From positions 62,001 through 126,000 of the forward strand of contig CAZTJC010000006.1 in NCBI GenBank assembly GCA_964613945.1: a stretch of DNA of 64,000 nucleotides. The letters are read 5' to 3'. Source of the DNA: JAVVHH01 sp964613945. GTDB lineage: Bacteria; Pseudomonadota; Alphaproteobacteria; Acetobacterales; Acetobacteraceae. The notes under the pieces were generated by a model, which did not search any database, was not told where the DNA came from, and worked only from the letters and a program-made list of their open reading frames with translations. Position 1 is the first letter of the stretch. Every line of letters begins with the position of its first letter. Position numbers and translations under genes: made by a program. Below are positions 27,907 to 37,549 of the stretch, piece by piece.

Positions 27907-28785
27907 GTGCGGGTGAGGTGCTGGGCCGAGACTCTCGTGACCGGCACGATGCTGGCTATCGCCGCTATTCCCTTCGTCGCGCTGTTCCCGGAGCCGCCGC
28001 ATTTCGGCCGTGGAGCCATGGGGCTCGTCGCAGCATTCGTGATCCCAGCAACGATGGGCACGGCGTACCAGGGCGACCCGGCGCAGCGGCATCGGATCAT
28101 GTGGCGCGCCGGCCTGGTGCTGGCCATCACGGTGGTCTCGCTCCTGCTGCGCATCGTGGCGTCCCGCTATCTCGGTTCGATTCCGACGCTGGAAATCCTG
28201 CCCCGGCTTTTCAGCCTCGAGGGCGAGGATATCGACGACGCGTTCGCCTACGAGGGGTGGTTGGAGATCTGGCTGTGCTGTGCCGAGCCGATGGTCATTC
28301 CGACCGTGTGGCGCGGCATCGTCGGCCAGACACACGCAAAAGCCAGGCCACCCGGTCCTTGGGACCAGATGCTCGTCGCGGCAAAGGCGGCGACGCGGTG
28401 GAATGGAGCGACGGTCCTGCTATGGCTGATCGGTATGGTCGCGCTCGGCGCTGCCGTTGTGCAGGGCAATCAGACGGCGTCGTTCCTGGCCGGTTGCGTC
28501 CGGGTGACGGGAACGATCGCCGATCCACAGTCGCACCCGATCATCGAGTTCACGGCGTATGACGGCGCCGTTGTGCGATTTCGGCAAAACGGCTCCATTT
28601 CCCGCGAGCAAGGAGCGGCGGTGCCGGTGGCGTATCAAACGCAGGACCCGGCTGGCACGGCGCGGGCGGATACGTTCTGGGTCGAATGGGGCAACGTGCT
28701 GGGCTTCGCCTGGATCGGCCTCGACTTCACCGTGGCGCCGTTTTTCGGGTTCCGCGCCGCCTTTCGCGCGGGCCGATGGTCATGA
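27907..28785 (+). CDS. Membrane protein with DUF3592-like C-terminal domain
   Basis: 292 residues from a GTG at 27907 (weak ribosome site; the next Met is residue 15). About four hydrophobic segments occupy the N-terminal two thirds. Residues ~195-255 are a soluble beta-rich stretch (V-T-G-T-I-A-D-P-Q-S-H-P-I-I-E-F-T and later V-P-V-A-Y-Q-T-Q-D-P) like the DUF3592 fold, followed by a last membrane segment. Function unknown. It sits between the DUF2059 and alpha-2-macroglobulin genes on the same strand. Confidence 0.6.
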   Translation: MRVRCWAETLVTGTMLAIAAIPFVALFPEPPHFGRGAMGLVAAFVIPATMGTAYQGDPAQRHRIMWRAGLVLAITVVSLLLRIVASRYLGSIPTLEILPRLFSLEGEDIDDAFAYEGWLEIWLCCAEPMVIPTVWRGIVGQTHAKARPPGPWDQMLVAAKAATRWNGATVLLWLIGMVALGAAVVQGNQTASFLAGCVRVTGTIADPQSHPIIEFTAYDGAVVRFRQNGSISREQGAAVPVAYQTQDPAGTARADTFWVEWGNVLGFAWIGLDFTVAPFFGFRAAFRAGRWS

Positions 28786-28850
28786 TGGTGCCTTGGTGAA
28801 ACAAAGCCATCCGGCCTAGATTGATCGGGCAAGCCGGGCCGGAACGTTTC

Positions 28851-31800
28851 ATGACACATCGCCTCTACAAGATGCTGATCCTCCTGGCCGGAGTGACGGT
28901 GCTGCCTCCTCCATCACCGCTCTGGGCGCAGGATGCGGCAGTTCCGGACCTTCCGGGCGTGTCGGCCGATGCAGATAATTTCCTGGCGACGTTGTCGAAG
29001 CCATACCCTGCGGGCGGGACGGATATCGGGCGGCGACAGAGCGAGACGCGGGCGGCAGCCGCCGGGTTGCGTAACGACTGGGCGGGCGCGGCCACCGCCT
29101 TGGAGGATCGGCTTGGGCAAGGCGCTCCCAACTTCGATCTGTGGCAGCAACTCGCCCAGGCAGAGATGAAGCGCACGCCGCCGGATCCGCGCCGGTCGCT
29201 GAGCGCGGCGTGGCAGGCGTACGAAAGCGCCGACGATGGCGGCCATCAGGCGGCGGCCATGGTGTTGGCCGCGCAGGCGCTGACGGCGATGGGCCGGGCG
29301 GCACCGGCGGCAGCGGCGTTGCGCGCGGCGGTCGGCTTCGATCCGGAGAACGCCACGGTCAAGCAGATGCTGGCGGATGCGAACCGGGCAGCCGGGATGC
29401 TGGTGGCACGCACCGAGGCGCATGAGGACACCGATCCGCCACGCGCCTGCATCTCGTTCACCATTCCGCCCTCGGGTCGGTCGGATTTCCATCCGGAGGA
29501 CTGGGTCCAGCTGTCTCCGCCGGTGGCCGATAGTGCGATCACGCGCGAAGGCGACCAGATCTGCATCTCCGGCCTGCCGCTGGCGACGACGACGCGCGCC
29601 ACGTTGCGGGCCGGGCTCCCGGCGGAGGGCGGCCTGACATTGAAGGCGGCGACCACCGTGCCGCTGGTGCTGGGCAACCGGCCACCGACCCTGGCCTTCA
29701 ACAACCGGCTGTTCATCCTGCCGCGCGGCCAGGCCCCGCGGGTTACGCTGACCAGCGCCAACATTTCCTCCGTGAAGCTGCGCGTCGCATTGCTGACCGA
29801 ACGGACGCTGCTGCCCTGGACCAAGGAGAACACCCTCGGCCAGGTGATCGGGAGCTACCTGGCGGGCACCATCGACAAGGACTCCAACCGCATCGTCTGG
29901 GAAGGCAAGGCCGACATCCCTGGCTTCCGCTTCAATGCGATGGAGCACACCGCCCTACCTTTGCCGGCGGAGGCCATGACCGCGCCGGGACTCTACCTCG
30001 TCTCCGTCGTGCCGGATGACGGCCATCAGAGCTACGACGCCGGCGCGGTGCAGCCGGTGCTGCAGACCGACCTGGCGCCGAGCCTCTGGCGTGGAACGGA
30101 CGGGCTGACCGTTCAGATCCGCAACTATAGCGCCGGCAAACCGCAGGCGGGCGTGAAGCTCCGCCTCATGGCGCAGAACAACGACATCCTGGCCGAAGCG
30201 ACCACCGACGCCGATGGCGTCGTGCGGTTCGCCGCCCCGTTGCTGCACGGCGAGGGCGTGTTGGCGCCGACCGCGGTGCAGGGTTTCCTGGACCGCGACG
30301 GCGTGCAGGATTTCGTCAACATCAGCACCGAATCAGCGGCGTTCGACCTTTCCGACCGCGGCGTCTCCGGCGCCAAGCAGCCGGGCGTGCTGGATGCCTG
30401 GATGTGGTCGGACCGCGGCATCTTCCGGCCCGGCGAAACCGTTCAACTGATGGCGTTGTTGCGGGACAATAGCGGCCAGCCGGTGCAGCGGCCTGCGCAC
30501 ATCAAGGTCCTGCGCCCGAACGGCGAGACCTTCGCGGATGTCGTCGTGCAGCCCGGCGGTGGCGGCTCGTTGCATCTTCCGGTGACCCTGTCGACCGGGG
30601 CGCCGGCCGGGATCTGGACGGCGCAGGTGCTGAGCGACCCCAAGACGCCGCCGATCGGACAGATGACCTTCAAGGTGGACGCCTTTGTTCCGGACCGCAT
30701 GGCGGTGACGCTGGGTGCCCTGCCAGCCCAGCTTGCGGCCGGCACGACGATTCCGGTACCGGTCAACGCACGCTACCTTTACGGCGCGCCGGCAACCAAC
30801 CTATCAGGCGACGCGACGATCCGCCTCACCTTTGCGCCGGAACCGCCGGCCGTGCTGGCGGGCTACCAGGTCGGGCTGGTCGACGAGAGCTTCGCTCCGC
30901 AGGCGAGCCATGTGGATCTGCCGCCGACCGATGATGCCGGGCACACGACGCTGCCGTTACGGATCGGCACGCTGCCGGACACCACGCATCCGGTGCAGGC
31001 GACGCTGGACATCGGCGTCAACGATCCCTCGGGCCATGCGACCCATCTTCCCGCAACCGTGCCGGTGCGTCCGGCGAGCAATCTGATCGGAATCAAGGCG
31101 CTGTTCCGCGGCGGGTCGGTGGATGCCGACGCGGCAGCTTCGTTCGACGTCGCGGCCATCGATCCGGACAACAAGCGGATCGCGCTGCCAGTGGTGCTGC
31201 GGCTGGTACGGGAACGGCCGGAGTGGCGGTTGGTGCGCTCCGGCAATTTGTCGAGTTATGAGACGGTATGGCGCGACGAGCCGCTGGAGACCCATGACTT
31301 GACGGTGCCGGCGGGCGACCCGCTGCACTGGTCGAAGACGCTGCCGTTCGGGCGCTACCGGGTCGAGGTATCGCAAAAGGGAGGCCTGGCGGCGACCTCC
31401 GTGCGGTTCCGCTCCGGCTGGGTCAGCTCCGACAGTCCGGACGTGCCGGACCGGGCCGACGTGTCGTCCGACAAGCAGAGCTACACTGCCGGCGCGACGG
31501 CCAAGGTGCACATCTCCGCGCCGTTCGCCGGCCCGGCGGAGCTGCTGGTGATGACGGACCGGGTGCATAGTCTCAAGACCATCGACGTGCCGACCGGTGG
31601 CGGCGACGTCGACGTGCCGGTGGATGCGAGTTGGGGTCCGGGCGCCTACGTCGCGGTGCATGTCTTCCGCCCCGGCGGCAACGGACAGCGACCGGACCGG
31701 GCGATCGGGCTGGTTTGGCTCGGCATCGATCCGGCTGCACGGGCCTTGCCGGTGACCTTCGAGGTGGCCGAGTTGGTTCGGCCGCGGCAGACAGTGCATG

Positions 31801-33983
31801 CCAAGCTGCGGACCGCACCGGGTGCGTGGGTCACGGTGGCGGCGGTGGATGAAGGCATTCTATCGCTCACCAGCTTCGCCACGCCAAATCCGGCGCCATA
31901 TTTCCTGGGCCGCCGAGCCTTGGGCGTGGATATCCGCGACGATTACGGCCGGCTGATCGCGGCGGCGGACGGCACTGCCGCGGCGCTGCGCCAGGGCGGC
32001 GACGAAGGGGCGGCACGGCGGCCGAACATCCCGCAGCAGATCGTCTCGTTGTTCATGCCGCCGGTGCAGGCGGACGCTGACGGCCTAGTGGACGTTCCGC
32101 TGCAACTACCGGACTTTAACGGCAAGGTGCGGCTGATGGCGGTGGCTTGGGATGGCAACCGCCTCGGCTCCGCGGCGACCGACATGACGGTGCGTGACCA
32201 ACTGGTCGCCGAGCCGTTGCTGCCGCGATACCTCGCGCCGGGCGACACCAGCCGGTTGGCCGTGCTGTTGCAGAACCTGGACCTGCCCAGCGGGCCGGTG
32301 ACGATACGGGCCGGCACGGATGGGCCGCTGGCCGTCGACGGCGACCCGGCGATCACGCTGCCCCTGAACCATGGTGCCCAGGCCATTCCCGGCTTCGTCC
32401 TGCGGGCCACAGGAGTAGGAACCGGCCATGTCCGCCTGGACGTGACGGGGCCCGACGGTTTCCATGCCGAGCATTCGGCCGCCCTGGACGTGCATTCGGT
32501 GCGTGCCCGGGACAGCGTGATTGCGGCCAGCTCGATCGCCCCGAACGGCACCGCAGCGCTGGTTCCGCCGGTCGGTGGCTTCGTGGGTGGTAGCTGGAAG
32601 GCGACGGCCATGTTCGGCAGCCCCGTCCGCTACGACGCCGGCGCGCTGATGCGGGCCTTGGACGACTACCCGCTGTTCTGCCTGGAGCAGGCGTCCAGCA
32701 AGGGCTTCCCGTTGACGGTGCTTCCGGACGGAGCGGTGTCCGGGGAGGAGCGGCTGGGCAAGCTGCAGCGCATGGTCAACGATGTGCTGAACCGCGAGCG
32801 TTATGATGGCGGGTTCGGGCAATGGTCGGCTGCGGACGAGGCGGAACCGTGGCTGTCCATCTATGCAACCGAGTTCCTGCTGCGCGCCCGCCGAGCTGGC
32901 GCCACGATCGGGGAAGCGGCGTTGAAGGATGCGATCGGTTTTCAAGCCGGGCTGGTCGATACCGCTGCCAGCAAGCCGGAGGACTACGCCAGCGTTGCCT
33001 ACCGCCTCTACGTGCTGGCTATGGCGGGGCAGGCGCGGGCCGGATCGGCGCGGGTGCTGTTCGAGTCGCTCGACAAATTGCCGACGCCGCTGGCTCGGGC
33101 GCAGCTCGGCGCGGCACTGGCACTCAGCAACGATGCACCACGGGCGGAGCGCGCGTTTGCCGCCGCACTCGCGAGCGGGGCCCGCGACCGCTGGCTGTTC
33201 GACTATGGCAGCCCGGTGCGCGACCAGGCTGCGATCGCGCTGTTGCTGAAGGAAAGCGGGCTGCTGCCGGGCCGCTTGCAGACCCTGGTCGGTCAGCTCC
33301 CCGGCGGCGATATGAAGCCGCAGTCGTTGAACACGCAGGAGCAGGCGTGGCTGGTTGCCGCGGCCGGCGCCCTCGGGCGAAACGGCGGCGTGACGCGGGT
33401 GAGCCTGGATGACAAGCCGCTGCCGCCGGCGCCGGTGGTGACCGTTGGGCTGACGGGCGCGGCGACGGCACGCAACCTGGGCGACCAGCCGGTCTGGCAG
33501 ACCGTTTCGGTTACCGGTGTTCCGGTGCAGGCGCCCGGGCCAGGACGGGCGCAGATGCGGGTGACCCGCAAGTTCCTGAACTTGGACGGGTCGACGCTCG
33601 ACCTGGCGCATCTACGGCAGAATACCGTGTTCGTGCTTCTGCTGGAGGGAGCGGCCGAGGATCGGCAGGAGCACCGCATCCAGGTGATGCAGGGGTTGCC
33701 CGCCGGCTGGGAGATTGCCGGGCGATTGCAGGGCGGCGAGGCGGTCGGTCTGCCCTGGCTGGGCAAGCTGTCCGATACCGAGGCGCAGCCTGCGGCAGAT
33801 GACCGTTTCCAGGCGGTGGTGAAGCTGACGGAGGATCAGCAGGCCTTCCGGGTGGCGGTGCGGCTGCGGGCGGTGACGCCGGGGAATTACGACATCCCGG
33901 GCGCCGACGTTTCCGACATGTACCGGCCCGGCGTGTTCGCACGGCAGGGAGCCAACCGGATCGACGTGCTGCCGGCGCCCTGA
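28851..33983 (+). CDS. Bacterial alpha-2-macroglobulin family protein (YfhM-like) with thioester
   Basis: 1710 residues from the ATG at 28851, with a signal peptide (hydrophobic core ending S-P-L-W-A-Q). An N-terminal helical repeat-like section (residues ~40-190) precedes macroglobulin-type beta domains. The thioester motif C1277-L-E-Q1280 is present in Y-P-L-F-C-L-E-Q, so covalent trapping of proteases is expected. No lipobox Cys is seen after the signal peptide, unlike the E. coli lipoprotein, so it may be soluble in the periplasm. It is followed after one base by pbpC, the standard pairing in which the trap guards the periplasm and PbpC repairs the wall after breach. Confidence 0.92.
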   Translation: MTHRLYKMLILLAGVTVLPPPSPLWAQDAAVPDLPGVSADADNFLATLSKPYPAGGTDIGRRQSETRAAAAGLRNDWAGAATALEDRLGQGAPNFDLWQQLAQAEMKRTPPDPRRSLSAAWQAYESADDGGHQAAAMVLAAQALTAMGRAAPAAAALRAAVGFDPENATVKQMLADANRAAGMLVARTEAHEDTDPPRACISFTIPPSGRSDFHPEDWVQLSPPVADSAITREGDQICISGLPLATTTRATLRAGLPAEGGLTLKAATTVPLVLGNRPPTLAFNNRLFILPRGQAPRVTLTSANISSVKLRVALLTERTLLPWTKENTLGQVIGSYLAGTIDKDSNRIVWEGKADIPGFRFNAMEHTALPLPAEAMTAPGLYLVSVVPDDGHQSYDAGAVQPVLQTDLAPSLWRGTDGLTVQIRNYSAGKPQAGVKLRLMAQNNDILAEATTDADGVVRFAAPLLHGEGVLAPTAVQGFLDRDGVQDFVNISTESAAFDLSDRGVSGAKQPGVLDAWMWSDRGIFRPGETVQLMALLRDNSGQPVQRPAHIKVLRPNGETFADVVVQPGGGGSLHLPVTLSTGAPAGIWTAQVLSDPKTPPIGQMTFKVDAFVPDRMAVTLGALPAQLAAGTTIPVPVNARYLYGAPATNLSGDATIRLTFAPEPPAVLAGYQVGLVDESFAPQASHVDLPPTDDAGHTTLPLRIGTLPDTTHPVQATLDIGVNDPSGHATHLPATVPVRPASNLIGIKALFRGGSVDADAAASFDVAAIDPDNKRIALPVVLRLVRERPEWRLVRSGNLSSYETVWRDEPLETHDLTVPAGDPLHWSKTLPFGRYRVEVSQKGGLAATSVRFRSGWVSSDSPDVPDRADVSSDKQSYTAGATAKVHISAPFAGPAELLVMTDRVHSLKTIDVPTGGGDVDVPVDASWGPGAYVAVHVFRPGGNGQRPDRAIGLVWLGIDPAARALPVTFEVAELVRPRQTVHAKLRTAPGAWVTVAAVDEGILSLTSFATPNPAPYFLGRRALGVDIRDDYGRLIAAADGTAAALRQGGDEGAARRPNIPQQIVSLFMPPVQADADGLVDVPLQLPDFNGKVRLMAVAWDGNRLGSAATDMTVRDQLVAEPLLPRYLAPGDTSRLAVLLQNLDLPSGPVTIRAGTDGPLAVDGDPAITLPLNHGAQAIPGFVLRATGVGTGHVRLDVTGPDGFHAEHSAALDVHSVRARDSVIAASSIAPNGTAALVPPVGGFVGGSWKATAMFGSPVRYDAGALMRALDDYPLFCLEQASSKGFPLTVLPDGAVSGEERLGKLQRMVNDVLNRERYDGGFGQWSAADEAEPWLSIYATEFLLRARRAGATIGEAALKDAIGFQAGLVDTAASKPEDYASVAYRLYVLAMAGQARAGSARVLFESLDKLPTPLARAQLGAALALSNDAPRAERAFAAALASGARDRWLFDYGSPVRDQAAIALLLKESGLLPGRLQTLVGQLPGGDMKPQSLNTQEQAWLVAAAGALGRNGGVTRVSLDDKPLPPAPVVTVGLTGAATARNLGDQPVWQTVSVTGVPVQAPGPGRAQMRVTRKFLNLDGSTLDLAHLRQNTVFVLLLEGAAEDRQEHRIQVMQGLPAGWEIAGRLQGGEAVGLPWLGKLSDTEAQPAADDRFQAVVKLTEDQQAFRVAVRLRAVTPGNYDIPGADVSDMYRPGVFARQGANRIDVLPAP

Positions 33984-33984
33984 G

Positions 33985-35928
33985 GTGATCCGCCGCCGGA
34001 TCTTTGGAACGCTGCTGGCGGGGACGGCTCTGTTTGCAGCGGGAATTGGCTCGTTCCTGGTGCTGGACCGGATCTATCCGCCGGACTTCACCCGGTTGGC
34101 GACCGTCGGGACGGAGGTGCTGGACCGAGAGGGCCGCACCTTGGGCATGGTGCCGGCGCCGGGCGGAGTCTGGCGGCTACGGACGACGGTCGATGACGTG
34201 TCACCGGTGTTCCTGAACGCGCTGCTCCGCACGGAGGATCGACGCTTCTACCAGCATGCCGGGGTGGATGTGCTGGCGTTGGCACGGGCCGTGGGACAAT
34301 GGGTGGTTGCCGGACGCGTGGTCTCCGGCGGGTCGACCCTGACGATGCAGGCGGCGCGGCTGCTCGAGCCACGGCGGCGGACGCTGCTGTCCAAGGCGAT
34401 CGAGGCGTTCCGCGCCGTGCAGCTGGAGGAGCGGCTCGACAAGCGGCAGATCCTCGGCATCTGGCTGACGCTGGCGCCTTATGGCGGCAATCTGGAAGGT
34501 GTCCGCGCGGGCGCACAGGCCTGGTTCGGCGAACGACCCGCAGCCTTGGACCCGGCCCAGGCCGCCTTGCTGGTCGCCATTCCGCGACGCCCCGAAGCGC
34601 TGCGACCGGACCGGGGAGCGGATCGTGCAGTGCTGCTGCGGAACCGCCTGCTCGGGCCGGATGCGGAGGCGTTCGGGGCCGAACCGATGCCGGTCGCCCG
34701 TGTCGCGTTTCCGCGGCACGCGGAAGCGGCGCTGCACCCGGTGCTGGCCACAGCCGCAGCGGAGCCGGTGCGAACGACCCTGGACCTGTCGCTCCAGATC
34801 GCGCTGGAGCGGTTGATCGCCGGCCAGTTGCGGGCGATGCCGCCGCGCGCGTCGCTGTCGGCGATGGTGGTGGATGCCGAGAGCCGCGAGGTGCGTGCGG
34901 CCGTGTCCGGTGACGGCAGCAAGCCCCGTGGGGGTGCACTGGATCTGACGCGGTCCTGGCGCTCTCCCGGATCGGCGCTGAAGCCGCTGCTGTATGGGCT
35001 GGCGTTCCAGGACGGGCTGGTCTCGCCGAGCACGCCGGTCAACGATCTGCCGCGGCATTTCGGCCGGTATGCGCCGGAAGATTTCGACCGCAGCTTCGCC
35101 GGGGAAGTAACGGCAGCGGAGGCATTGCAGCGGTCGTTGAATCTGCCGGCAGTGGCGCTGCTCGACCGGATCGGGCCGCACCGGTTCCATGCCTGGTTGA
35201 TGGCTGCGGGGGTCGGCTTGCGTCTGCCGCCGGGCGCGGGAGCGTCGCTCCCGTTGGCGCTGGGAGGCGTCGGGATACAATTGCGCGATCTGGTGCGGCT
35301 CTATGCAGCTTTGGGAACAGATGGAGGGAGCCTGCCGCTGCGTTGGCTACCGGGTCTCGCGACCGAGGCGGCGCAGCCGTTATTGCAGCCGAGTGCGGCC
35401 GCGATGGTCGCGGACGTTCTGACCCGGCCGTTCCCGGAGGGTGGACTGTCAGGCGTTGCCTGGAAGACGGGGACGAGCTGGGGCGGCCGGGATGCGTGGG
35501 CGGCCGGGTTCGACCGGCGCAGCGTGGTGGCCGTGTGGGCCGGACGGCCGGACGGAACCGCTATTCCCGGCGCGACCGGCGTGCGGATGGCGCTCCCGGT
35601 GCTGCATCAGGTGTTCGGCCTGCTGCCCTCAGCGCCTCGGCTGGACTATCAGGCGGCGGTTGCGGCGGCCGTGCTGCCGCCAGCCGAAGCCGCTGCGATC
35701 AAGCTGCTGTTCCCGCCCCCAGGGGCGACACTCTCCGCCGATGGGCCCGTGCCGATCCGTGTCATGGGCGGGCGGCGTCCCGTGACGTTCTTGGTGGACG
35801 GCATCTCCGTCCCGTCTGCCGCCGCGAGCCGGACGGCGCTGTGGCAGCCCGACGGCCCCGGCTTCTACACAGTGGCCGCCGAGGACGCTGACGGCAGCGT
35901 CGTCAAAGTCCAAGTGCGCGTGCGCTGA
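33985..35928 (+). CDS. pbpC: Penicillin-binding protein 1C
   Basis: 647 residues from a GTG at 33985, one base after the alpha-2-macroglobulin stop, indicating translational coupling. One N-terminal membrane anchor (residues 8-28); glycosyltransferase 51 domain with E-D-R-R-F-Y-Q-H-A-G-V-D near residue 84 and G-G-S-T-L-T-M-Q-A-A-R near residue 115; transpeptidase domain with S-P-G-S-A-L-K (catalytic Ser), S-L-N and K-T-G-T-S motifs; and the PbpC-specific C-terminal domain of about 90 residues. It is shorter than E. coli PbpC (about 770). It polymerises and possibly crosslinks peptidoglycan. Confidence 0.93.
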   Translation: MIRRRIFGTLLAGTALFAAGIGSFLVLDRIYPPDFTRLATVGTEVLDREGRTLGMVPAPGGVWRLRTTVDDVSPVFLNALLRTEDRRFYQHAGVDVLALARAVGQWVVAGRVVSGGSTLTMQAARLLEPRRRTLLSKAIEAFRAVQLEERLDKRQILGIWLTLAPYGGNLEGVRAGAQAWFGERPAALDPAQAALLVAIPRRPEALRPDRGADRAVLLRNRLLGPDAEAFGAEPMPVARVAFPRHAEAALHPVLATAAAEPVRTTLDLSLQIALERLIAGQLRAMPPRASLSAMVVDAESREVRAAVSGDGSKPRGGALDLTRSWRSPGSALKPLLYGLAFQDGLVSPSTPVNDLPRHFGRYAPEDFDRSFAGEVTAAEALQRSLNLPAVALLDRIGPHRFHAWLMAAGVGLRLPPGAGASLPLALGGVGIQLRDLVRLYAALGTDGGSLPLRWLPGLATEAAQPLLQPSAAAMVADVLTRPFPEGGLSGVAWKTGTSWGGRDAWAAGFDRRSVVAVWAGRPDGTAIPGATGVRMALPVLHQVFGLLPSAPRLDYQAAVAAAVLPPAEAAAIKLLFPPPGATLSADGPVPIRVMGGRRPVTFLVDGISVPSAAASRTALWQPDGPGFYTVAAEDADGSVVKVQVRVR

Positions 35929-35959
35929 CCTGCGCGAATGACGCGAACGAATGCCTCGG

Positions 35960-36487
35960 TCAGGTCGCCCGCTCCGCTGCCGCCAGCAACCAGCGTCCAA
36001 ACGCTTCCACAGTCATGCCGCGAGGCTTCGGCCCAGCAATTGCGACCGCACGGCGGCTCGCGAGCACGCTGACATCGTCGCGGCTGCCATCAATCTGCGG
36101 CAGCTCCACACCCCGACGGAGAAAGAAAGTGATGCACACCGCTTCCGCATCATTGACCAAGATGCGCTCCACCGCCGACCAGGACACGAAGGGGTCGACC
36201 AGCCCGGGGCAGCGAAAGCCGGTCGGGGTCACGATCAGGAACGGCGTGTTGCGCCGCGCAAAGCGGGGCCGCAATTGCGCAAGCAGCGCACCGCCCAGGA
36301 ACACCATAAGTGCCGCCAATGCCCAGGCGACCCAGTAGAACTCCCACTCAACCAGCAGCAGCGCGATGCCGGCCAAGCCGAACAGCAGAAGAAACCCGCC
36401 CAGTCTCGCCAAGTGCAGCACCGACTTCATGTCGTCGAACACCGCCACCTCACCGTCGCTGACGTCTCCGGCCAGGGGCTCTCCCAT
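35960..36487 (-). CDS. Small membrane protein, STM3941-like
   Basis: 175 residues from the ATG at 36487, preceded by a strong AGAGGAGA site; a longer upstream frame is rejected. Two adjacent hydrophobic segments (residues ~28-75) are followed by a soluble beta-rich domain beginning P-F-L-I-V-T-P-T-G-F-R-C-P-G and V-S-W-S-A-V-E-R-I. This two-helix plus PH-like layout fits the STM3941 family, whose function is unknown. It converges on pbpC and is divergent from the next membrane protein gene. Confidence 0.6.
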   Translation of the reverse strand: MGEPLAGDVSDGEVAVFDDMKSVLHLARLGGFLLLFGLAGIALLLVEWEFYWVAWALAALMVFLGGALLAQLRPRFARRNTPFLIVTPTGFRCPGLVDPFVSWSAVERILVNDAEAVCITFFLRRGVELPQIDGSRDDVSVLASRRAVAIAGPKPRGMTVEAFGRWLLAAAERAT

Positions 36488-36550
36488 CGCGCATTCTCCT
36501 CTAAGCTGTAGGCGCGCCAGCGCGCGGTCGTTCAACGGAGAGGGCAGAGC

Positions 36551-37549
36551 ATGACCCGGGGACACCGTCGCAACAAGATCACGCCACCACCGCCTGCTGC
36601 CCCGTTGCTCCCGGATGACACGCGGGCGCGGAACTGGGGCGCTGCCGTCGCCGCGGTTTGGTATCTCGGCGGCTTCGTCCTGTTGATCGCCGGCGCCGTC
36701 ATGCAGGTCGGGCCCTACGCATGGGCGCAGTCGTGGCAGGTGCGTCATCTCGGCTCGGACAGCGCCACGATGAGCTTTCTGCCGGGCTTCGGGATTCTGC
36801 TAGTGCCGATGCTGGTCCTGGCGCTGCTTCCGCGCCGACCTGATTGGCCTTTCGTGAATGGCGCCAAGGACGCGTTCTGGCCGGATCGGCGAGCGTCACG
36901 CCCGGTTGTTTCAACTGACATACTGGTGCGTCGCATGCGGCGGTCATGGCGCGTCATGCTGGTGTTGGCCTTGGCCTGCCCCCTGGTCGGCACGGTGCTG
37001 GGTTGGATGTCACTCCGGCCCGGCGAGCAGGCGCCTGGTAGCGCCCTGCCGACCCTCACGATGGCCGAGGCGGCGGCGCGCGGCGCCACGTTGCCGGACT
37101 ACGCCCGCCTGATCGGCGGCACGCCGCAGCCGGATCTGGCTTGGGAGCACGACTTCTCCATCCGCACCACGCGCTATCAGGACGTCTACACGCCGGTGAC
37201 CGCGCCGGGCTGGCGACACGGGGATGCCGTGTCGGTGCTGCAGTTGGAGAGCCTCGCCGACTTCCAACAACCCGGGGCGACGGAGGGAGAGTTGTCCCGT
37301 GGCCTACCGGCGTGGTTGATCACGTCCATGCGGGCGGGAGGGGTGCCCGTCGCCGACGACCCAGTGGTTCTCAAGCGCAAGAAGCTGGATGGACGGGTGC
37401 CGGAGCCGGACGAGGTGGGCGCGATTCTAGCCGGGATCTTTAGCGCATCCGCCGGCCTGACGTTCGGCGGTCTCGCCTTCGGCTTCCATCGCGCCTACCG
37501 ACGTCTGCTGCAGCAAGCCGATGACGCCGCGACGGGTCGCCGTCGATGA
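36551..37549 (+). CDS. Multi-pass membrane protein, unknown function
   Basis: 332 residues. I do not recognise the family. The N-terminus is basic and proline-rich, followed by membrane segments near residues 32-55, 78-95 and 135-155, a soluble stretch (residues ~160-285) that is rich in D/E and P, and a final hydrophobic segment near residues 290-312. The start at 36551 is supported by a GGAGAGGG stretch upstream. It overlaps the next gene by 4 nt (ATGA), so the two are co-translated. Confidence 0.6.
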   Translation: MTRGHRRNKITPPPPAAPLLPDDTRARNWGAAVAAVWYLGGFVLLIAGAVMQVGPYAWAQSWQVRHLGSDSATMSFLPGFGILLVPMLVLALLPRRPDWPFVNGAKDAFWPDRRASRPVVSTDILVRRMRRSWRVMLVLALACPLVGTVLGWMSLRPGEQAPGSALPTLTMAEAAARGATLPDYARLIGGTPQPDLAWEHDFSIRTTRYQDVYTPVTAPGWRHGDAVSVLQLESLADFQQPGATEGELSRGLPAWLITSMRAGGVPVADDPVVLKRKKLDGRVPEPDEVGAILAGIFSASAGLTFGGLAFGFHRAYRRLLQQADDAATGRRR

